From positions 8,457,001-8,521,000 of the forward strand of contig CM056875.1 of NCBI GenBank assembly GCA_029876055.1: a stretch of DNA of 64,000 nucleotides, written 5' to 3'. The position numbers and the translations under genes were made by a program. The DNA is from Madurella fahalii. Taxonomy: Eukaryota; Ascomycota; Sordariomycetes; Sordariales. How positions within the stretch are numbered: position 1 is the first letter of the stretch; each line of letters begins with the position of its first letter. Below, in pieces: positions 1 to 11,250 of the stretch. The notes below the pieces were generated by a model, which was not told where the DNA came from, searched no databases, and was given only the letters and a program-made list of their open reading frames with translations.

Positions 1-887
1 ACTGTTGGTTGTGCTTGGCCAATCTCTGGTCCCATCCGCCCGTGTGCAAAATGAATCCTCCTCCCCTCTTGGCTGCCTCCGTGATCACCAACGCCCAGGC
101 CCCCGAAATCTCGTCGTATGCGTTGTCTTTGTGGTGCCGATTTTGTTGGCTCTCCCAGTCGGGCAGGTCATGTATCACCTTGGTCGCAGCATCCAGGTAT
201 TGTAATGAGACATTTGTCTGCTGTTCGACCGGCGGGAGGAACTGCGGTGTGAAGTCGGACAGGGCGTCGACGAGCGCAGTCAGGGGATGCTTAACTCGGA
301 AGTATGTGTAGTCAGAACTTGACTGGCCAAAGGGAACCGCAGCCCGCAATCTCTCCTGATATTCTCCCAGAACCTGGAGCGCTGAGGCGACTGACGGCCG
401 TGGCGCGCTCGTCACAACCTCCTGCCCGATATCCGGATGACGCTCACAGATCTTCTGAAGAACGGTCCGCAGCTGCGTGTTATCGAGGGTTTCGAGGAGT
501 CGGGGGAGAGATAGCGGCCGCCCGGCTATGTCGTTTCCGCCTCGGACCTTTTTCGCTGGTCTCACAAGTTGTCTCGAAGATGTCGCTGGTGAGCTTAGCG
601 GCGAGACCGACATCTCATCGTTCTCGTCATCGGCTTTCCTCTTCCTTGAAGCCATGCTGCAAGGTGTAGCTGCGAAAGCGTCAGTAAACACGATCCCGGA
701 TTTCCCGCATAGCGCAAAATGGCGGCATCTGCTTCGTACGATTACGCAGGTGATCCGATGCCCGCTGACGAAACGGGCGAGCCGGGAAATGAGAGGAGAT
801 GAGCTTACCGGATAGTGGCGGTGGGAGCCGACCGGTTTCGTATTGATGGGGAAAGAGCGGAGGCTGCGGCGACAAAAGGACGTTCAT
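1..887 (-). CDS. STS1: Tethering factor for nuclear proteasome Sts1/Cut8 (3' end beyond window)
   Basis: Sts1/Cut8 proteins hold the 26S proteasome at the nuclear envelope and in the nucleus. Exon 1 is 887..809, the intron 808..670 (GTAAGC donor, ACTGAC branch site just before a GCAG acceptor) and exon 2 runs from 669 off the left edge, giving 249 visible residues. The first exon encodes MNVLLSPQPPLFPHQ, an N-terminus typical of fungal Sts1. Exon 2 begins with a basic stretch (SRKRKADDE, RPAKKVR) that looks like a nuclear localisation signal. The family core follows: RPLSLPRLLETLD, QLRTVLQKICERHPDIG, then HDLPDWESQQNRHHKDNAY and GGGFILHTGGWDQ. The ATG at 655 is in frame and could be used internally, but the upstream exon joins cleanly and is preferred. 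NOP13 lies divergently 1.4 kb away. The identity is firm; the C-terminus is not visible. Confidence 0.9.
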
Positions 888-2311
888 TGTCGACGGGGAG
901 TTTTTCAAAACAGCCTGGTGACTGCGGGCGCGCGGATGGCCAGAGACTTCAGCGACTCGCAGATTGCTCAGGTTGAAGGAAGAAAAGAGAAGGGTTGCGG
1001 CGCAGGTTTGTGGAGTGGTGGGAAAAATGAGGAGGTGCGGCGGAAAGCATCCCAGGCGACCCTGGTTCCTCAAGTACTGGACTGTACCTAACTGGGCCAG
1101 TCGGAGAGTGATGGGTGTTCGAAGAACAAGTGAGCGCAAGTGGAACCGAACTGTCTCGAGGAATTTGCCCGCTACTGGGTTTGCTGCGCTCCTGGGGTTG
1201 AGCGGGCTAACTGGATTGGGTCTTTGTGCGCCCTTGCTTTAGCTGCTTTAGCTGCAATGGGCAGGGGGCCGGCCTAGATTGCCTGCGGCAACGCATGTTC
1301 TAGGGGCACCTGCACCTGTCGGCTTGCTGGCTGAACGATTAGGCGACAAGCCAGCCCACTTGGCATTTCTTTTCCTGAAAGACGGGAGCGGTCAATGAAA
1401 GACAGCCTCTGTCCTGTCGCACTCACCCGCCCAAGCATCACAGGGTTGAGGCACAAAAGGATTGGTACCTGACTTGCCGCATCTCAGTGGCTTCGGGTGC
1501 CGACTAACATGGCTCCACTCGGGCGTTGTCAATGACAACGAAGCCGTCGGGACCTAGCTCGGTGATTCGACCGTCATTACTCAGTTCGCTCGTGCAGAAC
1601 TGCAAATGGCCAGTTGGATAAGGGCAACCCCAGAACCGGAATCATGCCGCGTGTCCGAGGGAACCTCCCTTGCTACCCCATTGAAGCAAACGTCAGCCGG
1701 TGGCGCTGGATCCACGGTCTCGGCAACCAGCTTCAACAGAGCTGGCATTGGCGATGAAAGCTGCCTTGGTAGCATCAGAATGCGTGCTTCACCGGCACGG
1801 TGAGAATGGAATCCAGGAATCTACCCAGTCCCTCCATTAAGCTCGGGCAGCTTTGCGCAGTTGTCGCCTGAGCTCGGGTCAGGTCACCTAGTGGGGATGC
1901 CCCGCCTGTGGACTCCCGCGACCCGAGACCCTTTAGTTCTAGATCTGATGCAGAGCATTGCGATACATGGGGAGAGCGGAAGGAAACAATAGTAACCCTA
2001 CTACACTGGGAATCGTCCGCCACCTAGCGTACTAAGACTCAACAGGATTATTATAACCATTGATGGGGGGTTGCTCGGTGCAGGTGTCGCTCAGAAGCAA
2101 TTAATTTAACGTTGGGAACGCAGCGGGGCGGGGAGGCTGTTCCCGCCCCCGCATTGCCACGAGAGAGCAGTGTCTTAACGTTATCGCTTATCGCCAGTAA
2201 ATTTTCCAGAAAAAAAAGGAGAAAAGAAAAAAAATCTTGTGAGCCCTTCCAGAGAACCCGTCGACAGTGTGAAGCCCCAATCGCCCCAGACCAATTGTGG
2301 CACATAGCACC
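888..2311. other. Intergenic, divergent STS1/NOP13 promoters
   Basis: This holds the upstream regions of two divergent genes. Open frames here are short and mostly start at non-ATG codons. I see no RNA gene and no repeat worth naming. An A-rich stretch at about 2207-2240 lies in the NOP13 leader. Confidence 0.6.
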
Positions 2312-3664
2312 ATGGCGACAAAAGACCCGGCGCCTGCCGCTACAGAAGAACAGAAAGCCGCCTCTTTCTCTTCAAAGAAGCGCAAGTCGGCCATCACCGA
2401 AATCCAGGTCGACCTCTCCCTCCCCGAGCCTCCATCCAAGAAGGCCCGTCGCGCGCTCAAGAAAGGCAAGGCACTGCCCGCCAAACCAGCGTCGAGCGAT
2501 GATGAAGGAGATGGCAAAACGGGCGGAACGAAGAGCAGCAGGAAGAAGGAGCGTTCCCCCCATGGTGTCTGGATCGGCAACCTTCGCTTCAGCGTAACCA
2601 AGGCTGAGCTGCGCAAATGGCTCGTGGACAACTCGGGCGGTTCGATAACTGACGACGCCATAACGCGCGTGCATATGCCAACTACCAAGAAACCCGCAGA
2701 AGCACCCAACAAGACGGCGACGGAGAACCGCGGCTTCGCTTACGTTGACTTTACCTCATTCGAGGCCAACGTGGCGGCGATTGCGCTCTCCGAGACCGAG
2801 ATGAACGGGCGGAAGCTGCTGATCAAGGACAGCAAGAGCTTCGAGGGGCGGCCGAAGAAGGAGGAAACCGAGGTTGCTGCGGATGCCGTGGGTGGTCATG
2901 CAGGCACTGGAAAGAACACATCAGAGAGCAATGCGAACAAAAAGTCCCCTGGCAGCACAAAAATATTCGTCGGCAACCTCTCCTTCAACACAACCGAAGA
3001 CGACCTCCACGCTCACTTTGAAAAATGCGGCAAGATCCGCTGGATCAAAGTGGCCACGTTCGAGGACTCGGGCAAGTGCAAAGGCTACGGATGGGTGAAC
3101 TTTGAGGAGCCGGAGGCAGCGCAATGGGCAGTCAAGGGGTTCGTCAAAGTGCGCGAGACGGTCGACAGTGTGGAGGATTTCATGGACGTGGACGGAGAGC
3201 GGCCGGCGCCCACAGGGGAAGACTCTACAGCAAAAGATGGCCCGGAAGCTACGAACAATAACGACGTCGCGGAAAATGGAAACGGCGGTGACGACAATGA
3301 CGACGACGACGACGACGACGCTAAGCCTAAAAAGAAGCAAAAACCCTACAAGGAACCCGCCCGAACACGAACCCGTAAATGGTGGGTCAACCAACTCCTA
3401 GGGCGGAACCTCAAGATCGAGCTCGCCGAGGACGACCAGACGCGCTACCACAAACGGTTCGGCAAGGGCGCTGCAAAGCAAAAGAACCACCAGGACCAGA
3501 AATCGAACGCCAGAAATGGAGACGGTAACCATGAGGGGCAAGACGGCACCACCGCTAGGAAGGAAAAGCCAAAGAAGGAAATCAACTACCACAACGACAT
3601 CAGCGTCGCCCGCCTGACAGGTGCGGCAGTAGCGCACCAGGGGAAGAAGACAACCTTCGACTAG
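2312..3664 (+). CDS. NOP13: Nucleolar two-RRM RNA-binding protein, Nop13-like
   Basis: This is a single-exon gene for 450 residues. Nop13 is a nucleolar protein associated with pre-ribosomal particles. The start is the ATG in CACCATGG at 2312; the frame is open a little further upstream but only from a non-ATG codon. A lysine-rich N-terminus (KKRK, KKARRALKKGK) is followed by RRM1 at about residues 84-180 (RNP2-like VWIGNLRF, RNP1-like RGFAYVDF). RRM2 is at about 216-280 (RNP2 KIFVGNLSF, RNP1 GYGWVNF). An acidic run coded by repeated GAC (near 3298-3320) and a lysine-rich tail complete it. The linker and tail composition, with RRM order, fits the Nop12/Nop13 group; Nop13 is the better match because RRM2 leads into an acidic and then basic tail. 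The NBR1-like gene converges from the right. Confidence 0.88.
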   Translation: MATKDPAPAATEEQKAASFSSKKRKSAITEIQVDLSLPEPPSKKARRALKKGKALPAKPASSDDEGDGKTGGTKSSRKKERSPHGVWIGNLRFSVTKAELRKWLVDNSGGSITDDAITRVHMPTTKKPAEAPNKTATENRGFAYVDFTSFEANVAAIALSETEMNGRKLLIKDSKSFEGRPKKEETEVAADAVGGHAGTGKNTSESNANKKSPGSTKIFVGNLSFNTTEDDLHAHFEKCGKIRWIKVATFEDSGKCKGYGWVNFEEPEAAQWAVKGFVKVRETVDSVEDFMDVDGERPAPTGEDSTAKDGPEATNNNDVAENGNGGDDNDDDDDDDAKPKKKQKPYKEPARTRTRKWWVNQLLGRNLKIELAEDDQTRYHKRFGKGAAKQKNHQDQKSNARNGDGNHEGQDGTTARKEKPKKEINYHNDISVARLTGAAVAHQGKKTTFD

Positions 3665-4757
3665 GCGAATAATTGTCTTTTCTTGTCTGTCTGGGAAAGG
3701 TCTGATCCATACCTCTCTGGCTTGTAAAGGGACAAGGAGAGAAATAGCGCCATTTGTCTTATACCTCACCGTACCTACCTACCTACCTAGACAGAGAGTA
3801 TCTCTGATGAAAGCGAACTGCATTTGTCTCGGTATCCATATCTGTGCCAGATGAGATAAAAACGACCCGCTACTCTGCAGAGCAAACCCCTTGGGAGAGG
3901 GAGGTGTAGAACTACGGTTACGTTGCAGGTAGGATAGACGAGAAGGGACAGTCGCCTCCTTCGAGGGACGGGGAATGAAATATTTCCTTAGTTTCGTTTC
4001 GTTTGTTTGCATAGGTCCTCATTGATCGAGCTGGGAAATCAAAGGGTGGCACCCCAGTAAAGCATTACATCACATCACATCATAGGCGATAACACGTAAT
4101 ACGAACGATTTGCCATTCAATGGCCTGATAGGCAACGACCTAACTCGCAAAGCTCCTAAGCGGCAGCTAGCTACGTGGACATCAATCTGAACAGCAAGCA
4201 ATGACGTGTTCGGCAAAGGAAAAGTCCGCAAACCAGCAAAAGCCAGAAAGACCAGAAACAACAAGAGGAAAGGAGCAGCAGCACCCTGTAAGCTGACGGA
4301 CCATTTTTCTGCCCGCGCCTCGTCATCCCGAAGGGATGAGGTGTGCAGCTGTCAAGCAGAATCCAATCAAGACGGCTGCTTATGCGACGTGCTTCGCCCA
4401 CCGTAGATGTTGATTTCTGCGTACCAAGCCAACGTTTTGCTTGTCACTCGAGAGAAGTGAGGCGAGCCATGCACCGCCTACTCCGAGTCCTAGCTCGTGC
4501 AAAGCTTGTAAGAAAGGCCGATACTAGTTGCGAGTAGAGAAATAACTCCAGAGGAAAAACGCAAAGACTCAGTTACATCAGTCAAACAGACACAAAGAGC
4601 GCAAAATCATAGCCGTTCCCCGTAACAGAAAACAAAAAACCGAAAACCAACCAGATGAAATCCCCCAACCCAAGCATTCATGAACCACCAACTCACTCTA
4701 ACGCCCGATCAGGTACCCAATGACGGGGGGAGTTGGACCGCGCGGAGGGCTGCTTCT
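3665..4757. other. Intergenic, 3' ends of convergent NOP13 and NBR1-like genes
   Basis: It contains the 3' flanks of two convergent genes. Two tiny tandem repeats are visible: ACCT x4 around 3773-3788 and ACATC x3 around 4066-4081. I see no gene. Confidence 0.6.
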
Positions 4758-7350
4758 TTACTTTTGCTTGGAGCGGCCCCCGAGGAGGGACTCCTCATCC
4801 GAGGCGTCCAGGATATCATATTCTTCGTCTGTCAGGAAACCCTCCTCTGACTCATCTTCGTTCCACTCATCATCCACGCAGTCCTCATACTCGTCCTCCT
4901 GGGCGGAGATAGACTCAGTCTTGCTCTCCTGGTGGACACTGGCAATAGGTGACTCCTTTTCGAGCTTGGGGAAGATCATCTGGCTGTGCTGAGGCTCAGT
5001 CTCCGGCTCAGCCTTGGGAACCTCCTTCTCATCGGTCTGCTTCACGGGCTCGGTAACTGCAGGAGGCGGGAGAACCACATTGGGCTTCTCGACAACAACA
5101 TCGCACCAGAGGCGGTGGCCGAACTTGTTGCCGTCCTTGGTAGTCAGGCGCCAGTTTGAAACGAACCTTCCGCTGCGATGGGGCGTTCTGAGGAGCACGG
5201 TAAAGTCGAACTCCTCGCCAGGGAGGAGAGACGCGTAGCAGATAGTGGACTCGCAAGAAAACTCGACGTCCCGAGTTGCTGCGGGGTGGTTGGAATCGAG
5301 GTGGCCCATGTAATCTCCACCGACGAACTTGACAGAGCAGCCTGCCGGCCATGCGACTTTGCCGGTGTTGCGAAGCGTCCAGGTCTGCTCGAAGACGTGA
5401 TCGGGTCCGAAGAGCGTGCCATCTGCCACAGTGTCTCGCACATACGCGGCATCGAGGTCGTTGACAGAGACTGGCCGCACAGCAGCAAGAGGCTTCTCCC
5501 CAACCACTTCCTGCTTCACCTCGATCTCCTTCTCCTGCTCGGCCTTGACGGGGGCGGGTGGCTCAGACGGCTTGACGTCGACCACGGTTTGGACGTTGGT
5601 GAGGAGAACCGGTGAGCTGCTGGTCTCGGTAGCCCGGGAGCTCGTGACAGACGGGCGAGACCGGGCGCGGTCACCCATGGTAGGCATCGGCCGGCCCTTG
5701 TCGTTCTCACCAGTGGTGGTAACGCTCACATGGCGGACAGGCGTCTTGAACTTGATGAGAGGATGGGTGCGGTTGTGGGTGTTGGCAGGGCTCGCCTCAC
5801 ACGCCTCGCAGAAATCTGTGTCATTGCAAACGGCACACTTGTAGCGGTCGCCGACGATGTATGTCGACGTGTCGCGGGCCGTCGTGCACAGGGGGCCGTC
5901 GCAGCAGATTCCAGCATGGGTGGGCCGGGCCATAGCCCGGAGCCGAGCGTCGGCGCCATACTCGAGCGGCTCATAGATGGGAACGAAACGGTGGCCAGGG
6001 TGGATGAAGGAAGCATTCACCACGCAGCCAGAGCAGTAATCCCAGTCGGGGCAGTCCAAGCACTTGTGGCGGATGCCCTTGATGTTCTCGTCGCAGCCGT
6101 CGCAGATGGCGTTATGGGGCTGGCCACGGCCGGCCGTGAGGCGGCGAGAAACTTCGGGTTCCAGCCTGGTGCCCTCGACAGCTGCCACAAAGGCATGCTT
6201 GGGATGGTGGCCATGGCGGTTCTTGGCAAAGCAGGTCCTGCAGAGATCGTAGTCCTCGCACGTAGTGCAATGGACAAAGTCGACCTCGGGCAACTCCTGC
6301 ACGCAGCAGTTGCACGTGCGGATGCTAGAGTAGAGGAAGTCGTTAAAGACGGGGATGATCCTCTCTGGGACAGGCGGCGCCTGGGCAGATGCTTCGGACG
6401 GCTGAGCCTTCTGCTTCTGCTTGGGAGCGAGGCGCTCGGTCGTGCTGTTGATGATGGTGCCGTTCTTGACGAATCTTTTGATCAGCCAGTGATTGGGGCC
6501 ATTGCATGTGGTGCCCCGGTCAACACACTCCTGGCAGAGATCAAAGTCGCCATCGTCGCAGGTCGAGCAATGGTAATGGGCATCTGGAATGGTCTGGTCG
6601 CAGCTATTGCAGCAGACGGCGTAGTTACCGCGAAGCGCAGGGCAGCTTCCAAAAGCGATCGGCGCGGTAAAGAGTGAGGTGCTGGGTGGCGTCGGCCGGG
6701 AACATTCCTCCGTGGCAACAGGGCGCTCCTCCAACATTTCCTTGATGGACCGGAGTTCTTCGAGGGAGGTGGCGGGCTTCTCAGGTTCCTCAGGAGCCGG
6801 TTCGACCTTCACTTCATTCGCTTGCGCGGGGAGCGTGGTAGAGGAGGTATCAGTAACCGGCTTCTCAGCTTCTCGCTCATTATCGCTGGGCCCGACGAAC
6901 GGGGGCGCATCGTCGCTCACATCGTCCTCCACCGAGGCAGGCTTGGGGCCTGTCTTCTCCTCGGTTGGGGTCTCCTCGGTTGGGGTCTCCTTGACAGTGA
7001 TGCGGAGCTTGAGCTTTTGCTTTGCCTTGGCAGCGCGGTAGAGCTGCTTGTAGACTGCCGCGTTGGCTCGGTCCAAAACTATGAACGCACCGGCCGAGTC
7101 GGAGTATCGCTCGAAGACGGCCTCGGCGCTGGCGGGAATATCCAAAATGGTTCGCAGCTGTCACCAGGCTGTCAGTGTAATTCCGGCAGAGCGCGGCGTC
7201 TCATCGAGATGGGCACGATGCACCTACCTTGCTCTCCAGCACATTGACGCCTACATCGCGGAGCGGTAGCTTGAACCGGCGAGCGGTGCCGTCCACGTTC
7301 ACCTTGATGGTGACAAGGGTATCTGGCGTGACCTGTGAAGTGGACGCCAT
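4758..7350 (-). CDS. NBR1: NBR1-type selective autophagy receptor (PB1, four ZZ fingers, FW domain)
   Basis: Two exons, 7350..7228 and 7157..4758, with a 70-nt intron (GTAGGT..ACAG), encode 840 residues. A PB1-like region occupies residues ~9-95. Four ZZ-type zinc fingers follow, each built from CxxC and HxxxH-like ligands: ~215-265, ~320-368, ~390-440 and ~457-515. The FW (NBR1 central) domain is at ~610-731 (TWTLRNTGKVAWPAG, FVSNWRLTTKDG). Fungal Nbr1 proteins use the FW and ZZ domains to bind cargo hydrolases such as Ams1 and carry them to the vacuole, using Atg8 or ESCRT depending on species. Near the C-terminus an acidic stretch contains EEYDILDASDEE; YDIL fits an Atg8-interacting motif (aromatic-x-x-Leu, residue ~821). 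A short duplication, ETPTEETPTEE, follows PB1. Domain architecture makes the call secure; the Atg8 motif is inferred. Confidence 0.93.
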
Positions 7351-9633
7351 GGTTGATGATTTGACTGCAGTGCGAGAGGAAGTACCGGTCAGCAGATGGG
7401 AAGGTCGGTGGTTGACGATGACGACGGTGATGATGGGAAGACGTGGGTGCGGAGAAGCATGCGGCACGAGCGAGCCGCTGATTGGTTTCAGCGTGCGGGC
7501 GACAACTCACAAATGCTGCTTATCAGGCGATGCTCTTGCTCGCTCTGCTACTCGCTCAGGAGAGGATGCTAGCCTCCCTGGTTGTAGCGGATGAGGCGGC
7601 GGATTGCTGCGTTGGAGATTGGAAGCGCTGGGTATCGGGATGTCAGGATGAAGAGGAGAGGTTTGAGTTTGGAAAGGTGAGGTGAGGAGGCGGGATGGTC
7701 GGAGCGTTGGAGGGGAGGCAGCGACCGCAGAGGCCTCAGGCACGAAGATGGAGTTTGCTTGCTTTCAATAGGTGCAGGTCGCGGCCGCCGGCCGGGTATG
7801 GTGTAGCCGTACTTAAATGTGCTAGGGATGCGGCCAGGCAGACGGGCGCCTCGCAAGTGAAAGTGGGAGGCAAAAGGGAGAAAGAGGCGAGCTGGCGGTG
7901 AATGGGACTAACAGAAAGCGGTCAGCGATACCTCAAGTGCGTTAGGCGCGGGCCAGGCCTGGGGCCCATCAGGCGCCCCGAGCTCGCTAACAGCACTTCG
8001 GTAGCCCGGCGAGCCAATCGTCTTGCCAGGCAACGGAGGCGTCGTCTGGGGGCATTTCGTCACCTCGGAGCCAACACGCCTTTGTCCGTGGCCCTCTCTC
8101 TAGGCTTACCTTGTGTGGCGCGTCCTCGGGAGGGAGGCAATTGTCAGCCAGCCGGGGCCACTTCGAGGCTCTTGATTAGCTCACCGGGCGATTCTCTCGG
8201 CTTTCAAGGTTGCCTTGTCCGATGTTGCATGCCTGCCGTAGCTTGCGTAAAGGGCCTTTGATCTTCGCTGCAAGTGACGCTGCTAAATGGAGCCTCGCTG
8301 GTGCTTAAATCCGCGATACCGCGTGCTGTTAGTGCGGGACAACACAAGCTGGAGCCCCCCCTCACATGCGGGCGTGGCGTGGGGCGATGGGGTCGGCTTG
8401 CATCTGGGCCAAGCGGAAAGGACCCCATGCCGAGTGTCAACGGGAAAGCTCCCCACTGCGCATTCTGCACTCTGCATTCGATTCATCGGATCCCATTGAT
8501 CAGCAGCCGGCTGAGCAGTCCAAGGCTAGCCAGGGGGGCAAAACACGTCTGCTTTGTATGTACAGAAGGCGTGGGGATTACGTCGTCGTCGTGTCGTTCT
8601 GGCCGACGGCGTTCCATATGCGCCGAGGTTAGGGTTGCATAGCCGCATGGCGCGTTCTCTACTCTTGATTACCAAAACAGTCCGGCAATCGGCACAGGTT
8701 GGGCGGCGGCCGGACTGATTCAGAACCGTGCTCCTGATGTGGTCATCTTCATCCACCCGTCCAAAGTCACTGGCGTCCAGATTACAGCCCAGGCTACGGG
8801 CGGTGCGGCCGCTTGCGTCCAGCCCTCCGCAGATGGTCCCGCAGATGGCCGTCCCGGCCAGATCGCCCGATTAAAGAGGCAGGGTGGTCCTACGTGTGCA
8901 TTTCTTGCCCGCCACGGGCGATGACGGTCAGATGACGGCGCGCTTGTTCTCGGGAATCAGCGGGTCACGATGCGTCTGCATTGCATCGACTTGCTTACTT
9001 GCTGCTCTTTGCACGCGATACTCGGTTCATTTCCCATTTCCCCTCTCGGTACAAGCTCCGTCCCCCGGTCACCACCCCGCTCTACCAATTGACCGACGCA
9101 CATAACTCAATAAAATCCCGATCCGCCGATCTGTGTTAGGTCCAGGGCAGTTTCGCTGGATGCAATCTGCACCATAATCTTTTGACGCTTTCCGGGGATG
9201 ATGGCTCGGTGTTCCGTGCCTAGCTCCCCGTCCGGTGCTACCTTCTCGCTGGAACCGCGGCAGTGTCGTACTGCGGGATAAAGTTTTGGGACATAAAAAC
9301 CTAAAGAGGTTGAGGTGATACAGCGACCGGAAGTTCAAAGCAATGGATCCCGATAATTCCCTGCTTATCTTTGGCACCGGTAGCTTTCAACCGTCTTCTC
9401 GCCATCTTCATGGCCATCAACGGGGCAATACTCTAGACTATGAATGCACTCTATTAATAGCTTTATGCAAAGTCCTATGCGAGCTCTAGGAAGACCTTGA
9501 GAAAACTACGCTTGATGTACCGCTGTGACCCCGGCCGGACCAAAGAATAACAACAGACGCCTTAGCACACGCCTTGCATCATGCCGCCATGACGCCTCGA
9601 GCACCAGGGCCCATTGCCATTGCGCCTTGTCCC
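7351..9633. other. Intergenic, nothing recognised
   Basis: This 2.3-kb stretch covers the promoter side of the NBR1-like gene and the 3' side of the CofD-like gene. Frames on both strands are short, overlap each other, and resemble nothing I know. No RNA gene or mobile element was recognised. Confidence 0.55.
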
Positions 9634-11250
9634 TCAGGAGTCAATGATCGCCTCCAACGCCTTGCCCAACGCAGCCTCATCGTACTTAATCATGGCCCTC
9701 CTCCCCGTGCCGGATGGCTTCCCCTTGACCTTGATGCACCTAATGCCCAACCTCTTCAGCTCCTCCACCTCCACAAGCGGCGTGCCCTCCCCTTCCAGAT
9801 AAATCAGATGGCTAACATATCGGCCCAGGATCTCGTCGCTGCCCACCAGCTGAGGCGACCGGCTCTCAACGCAAGCCCTCGCAATGGCGGCAATAAAGTC
9901 CCTCGCCGTCATGGGATCCGTCCTGGGGCCCGTCTCGCGATCCAGCTTGCTGTTCAGGATCAAAATTTTGTGCCGTATTTGCGGTCCACCAATCGCCTGT
10001 CCGACCTTACGGAGAATCAGGCTGGGGATGATGCTCGTGTACAAGCTGCCAATGCTGTAAATAACCGTGCTCGTTGCCGCGAGTGCCTCGACCACCTTGG
10101 GATTTGCCACGGGCGAGATCTCGTGTCCGTACGGGTTGATGTACCACAATCTTTCGATCCGAGCAGGGAGGTCTTCCTCCTCGTCCTTGCTGAAGGCGAT
10201 GTTGGGCCGGCGTAGGGCCGGCAGGCTGCCCGGGAGGTTGGCGTCTTCAATCCTATCGTGGTCCGCCGCCGTTAGCGCCGGCGCCACCTCGGTGTCGTCG
10301 GGGACCGCGGTGGGCTCGGACGGGTGGCTGATGGCTACCTGGCCCGCAATGGTCGACCCATCTTTAAGCCCCGCCGAGATGTGGTGGGTGAAGTTGGAGT
10401 TGATGGCCGGGAGCACGTCAACCCAGGGGGGGATCGAGCAAACCATGGAGAGGAGGTAGATGGCCGACTCGAAGGAGCCAGAGAAGATGCGGGCCCTGTA
10501 GGCGTTAAATGGCGTTCTAATGTGAATGGCAAGTTCTTCCGCAGACCTACCCGGTCAAAAACATGTTGCCAATGCTTGCGCCGGCGAAATTGTAAACGTT
10601 CGGTGGCCGGGCCCTCTTAACGATCTCCAGATTCACCGTGTTGAGAACCGAACGGATAAGCTCCCTCTTTGGGCTAGAGATGAATCCCCAGAGCAGGGAC
10701 TGCGACTCAACAATGTCCAGCCATTCAGCCCGCGCCTTCAGGGGATCGGAGTCAAGCCGATGCTCAAAGAGTAGCTTAAGCGCCGACCGCTCCTGGTCTC
10801 CGTCATGGTTGGGGATGAGCCGGACAAGACGGCCTTGAAGCAGCTAATTAGAGGATGATGCCTTTCGGGGCTTGGTTTATCCGGCTTGACCCGACTCACT
10901 TCGAATATCGCCCACACCTAGAAAACGAGATATTAGCCAAAGCTATCTCTAGCATTCTCAAGCATCGCTTACTCGGCCCGCCGACGAATCTAATGAGCTC
11001 AGATGAACTGCCGCCATTGTCGCTGATAGGGATGATATAATTCAGCTTGCGTTGACTCTTCTCCGCGATCTTATTGAAGACATCTACAAGGCTATTGGCC
11101 GCAGTGCCTTGTAAGGTGGTGGTGTCAGTGAAAGCACCCGGGGTGCATCATCTAACCAATCAGCGTACCTCCAGAAAAGACAGAGATCCCCAACTTGTCG
11201 CCGCCGCCATGCCCGCTGCCATTGGCATTATCAATATTAACTAGAGCCAT
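9634..11250 (-). CDS. CofD/YvcK-family (UPF0052) protein
   Basis: Five exons encode 459 residues: 11250..11169, 11107..10973, 10917..10900 (only 18 nt), 10833..10551 and 10495..9634. The family comprises the 2-phospho-L-lactate transferase CofD and the YvcK/GlmR proteins; the function of fungal members is not established. The glycine-rich nucleotide-binding start reads GISVFSGGTAANSLVD after splicing. It is followed by PISDNGGSSSELIR and GGPSVGDIRSRLVRLIP, the latter assembled across three exons. FNFAGASIGN-like and INSNFTHHISAGLKDGS segments follow, with LILNSKLDRET near the end. The start is the ATG at 11250; the frame closes upstream without another ATG. Each join restores the conserved sequence. 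Two introns need AAG acceptors. It is intact. I do not assign an F420 role because fungi are not known to make F420. Confidence 0.88.

Noticed and set aside
681..1139. 152-codon minus-strand frame
   Set aside because: Only its middle is coding, as exon 1 of STS1 (887..809); the rest is leader and intron.
5730..6677. 315-codon open frame on the plus strand
   Set aside because: It is the antisense of the zinc-finger part of the NBR1-like gene, whose protein is clearly the real one.
9574..10215. 213-codon open frame on the plus strand
   Set aside because: It is antisense to the last exon of the CofD-like gene.
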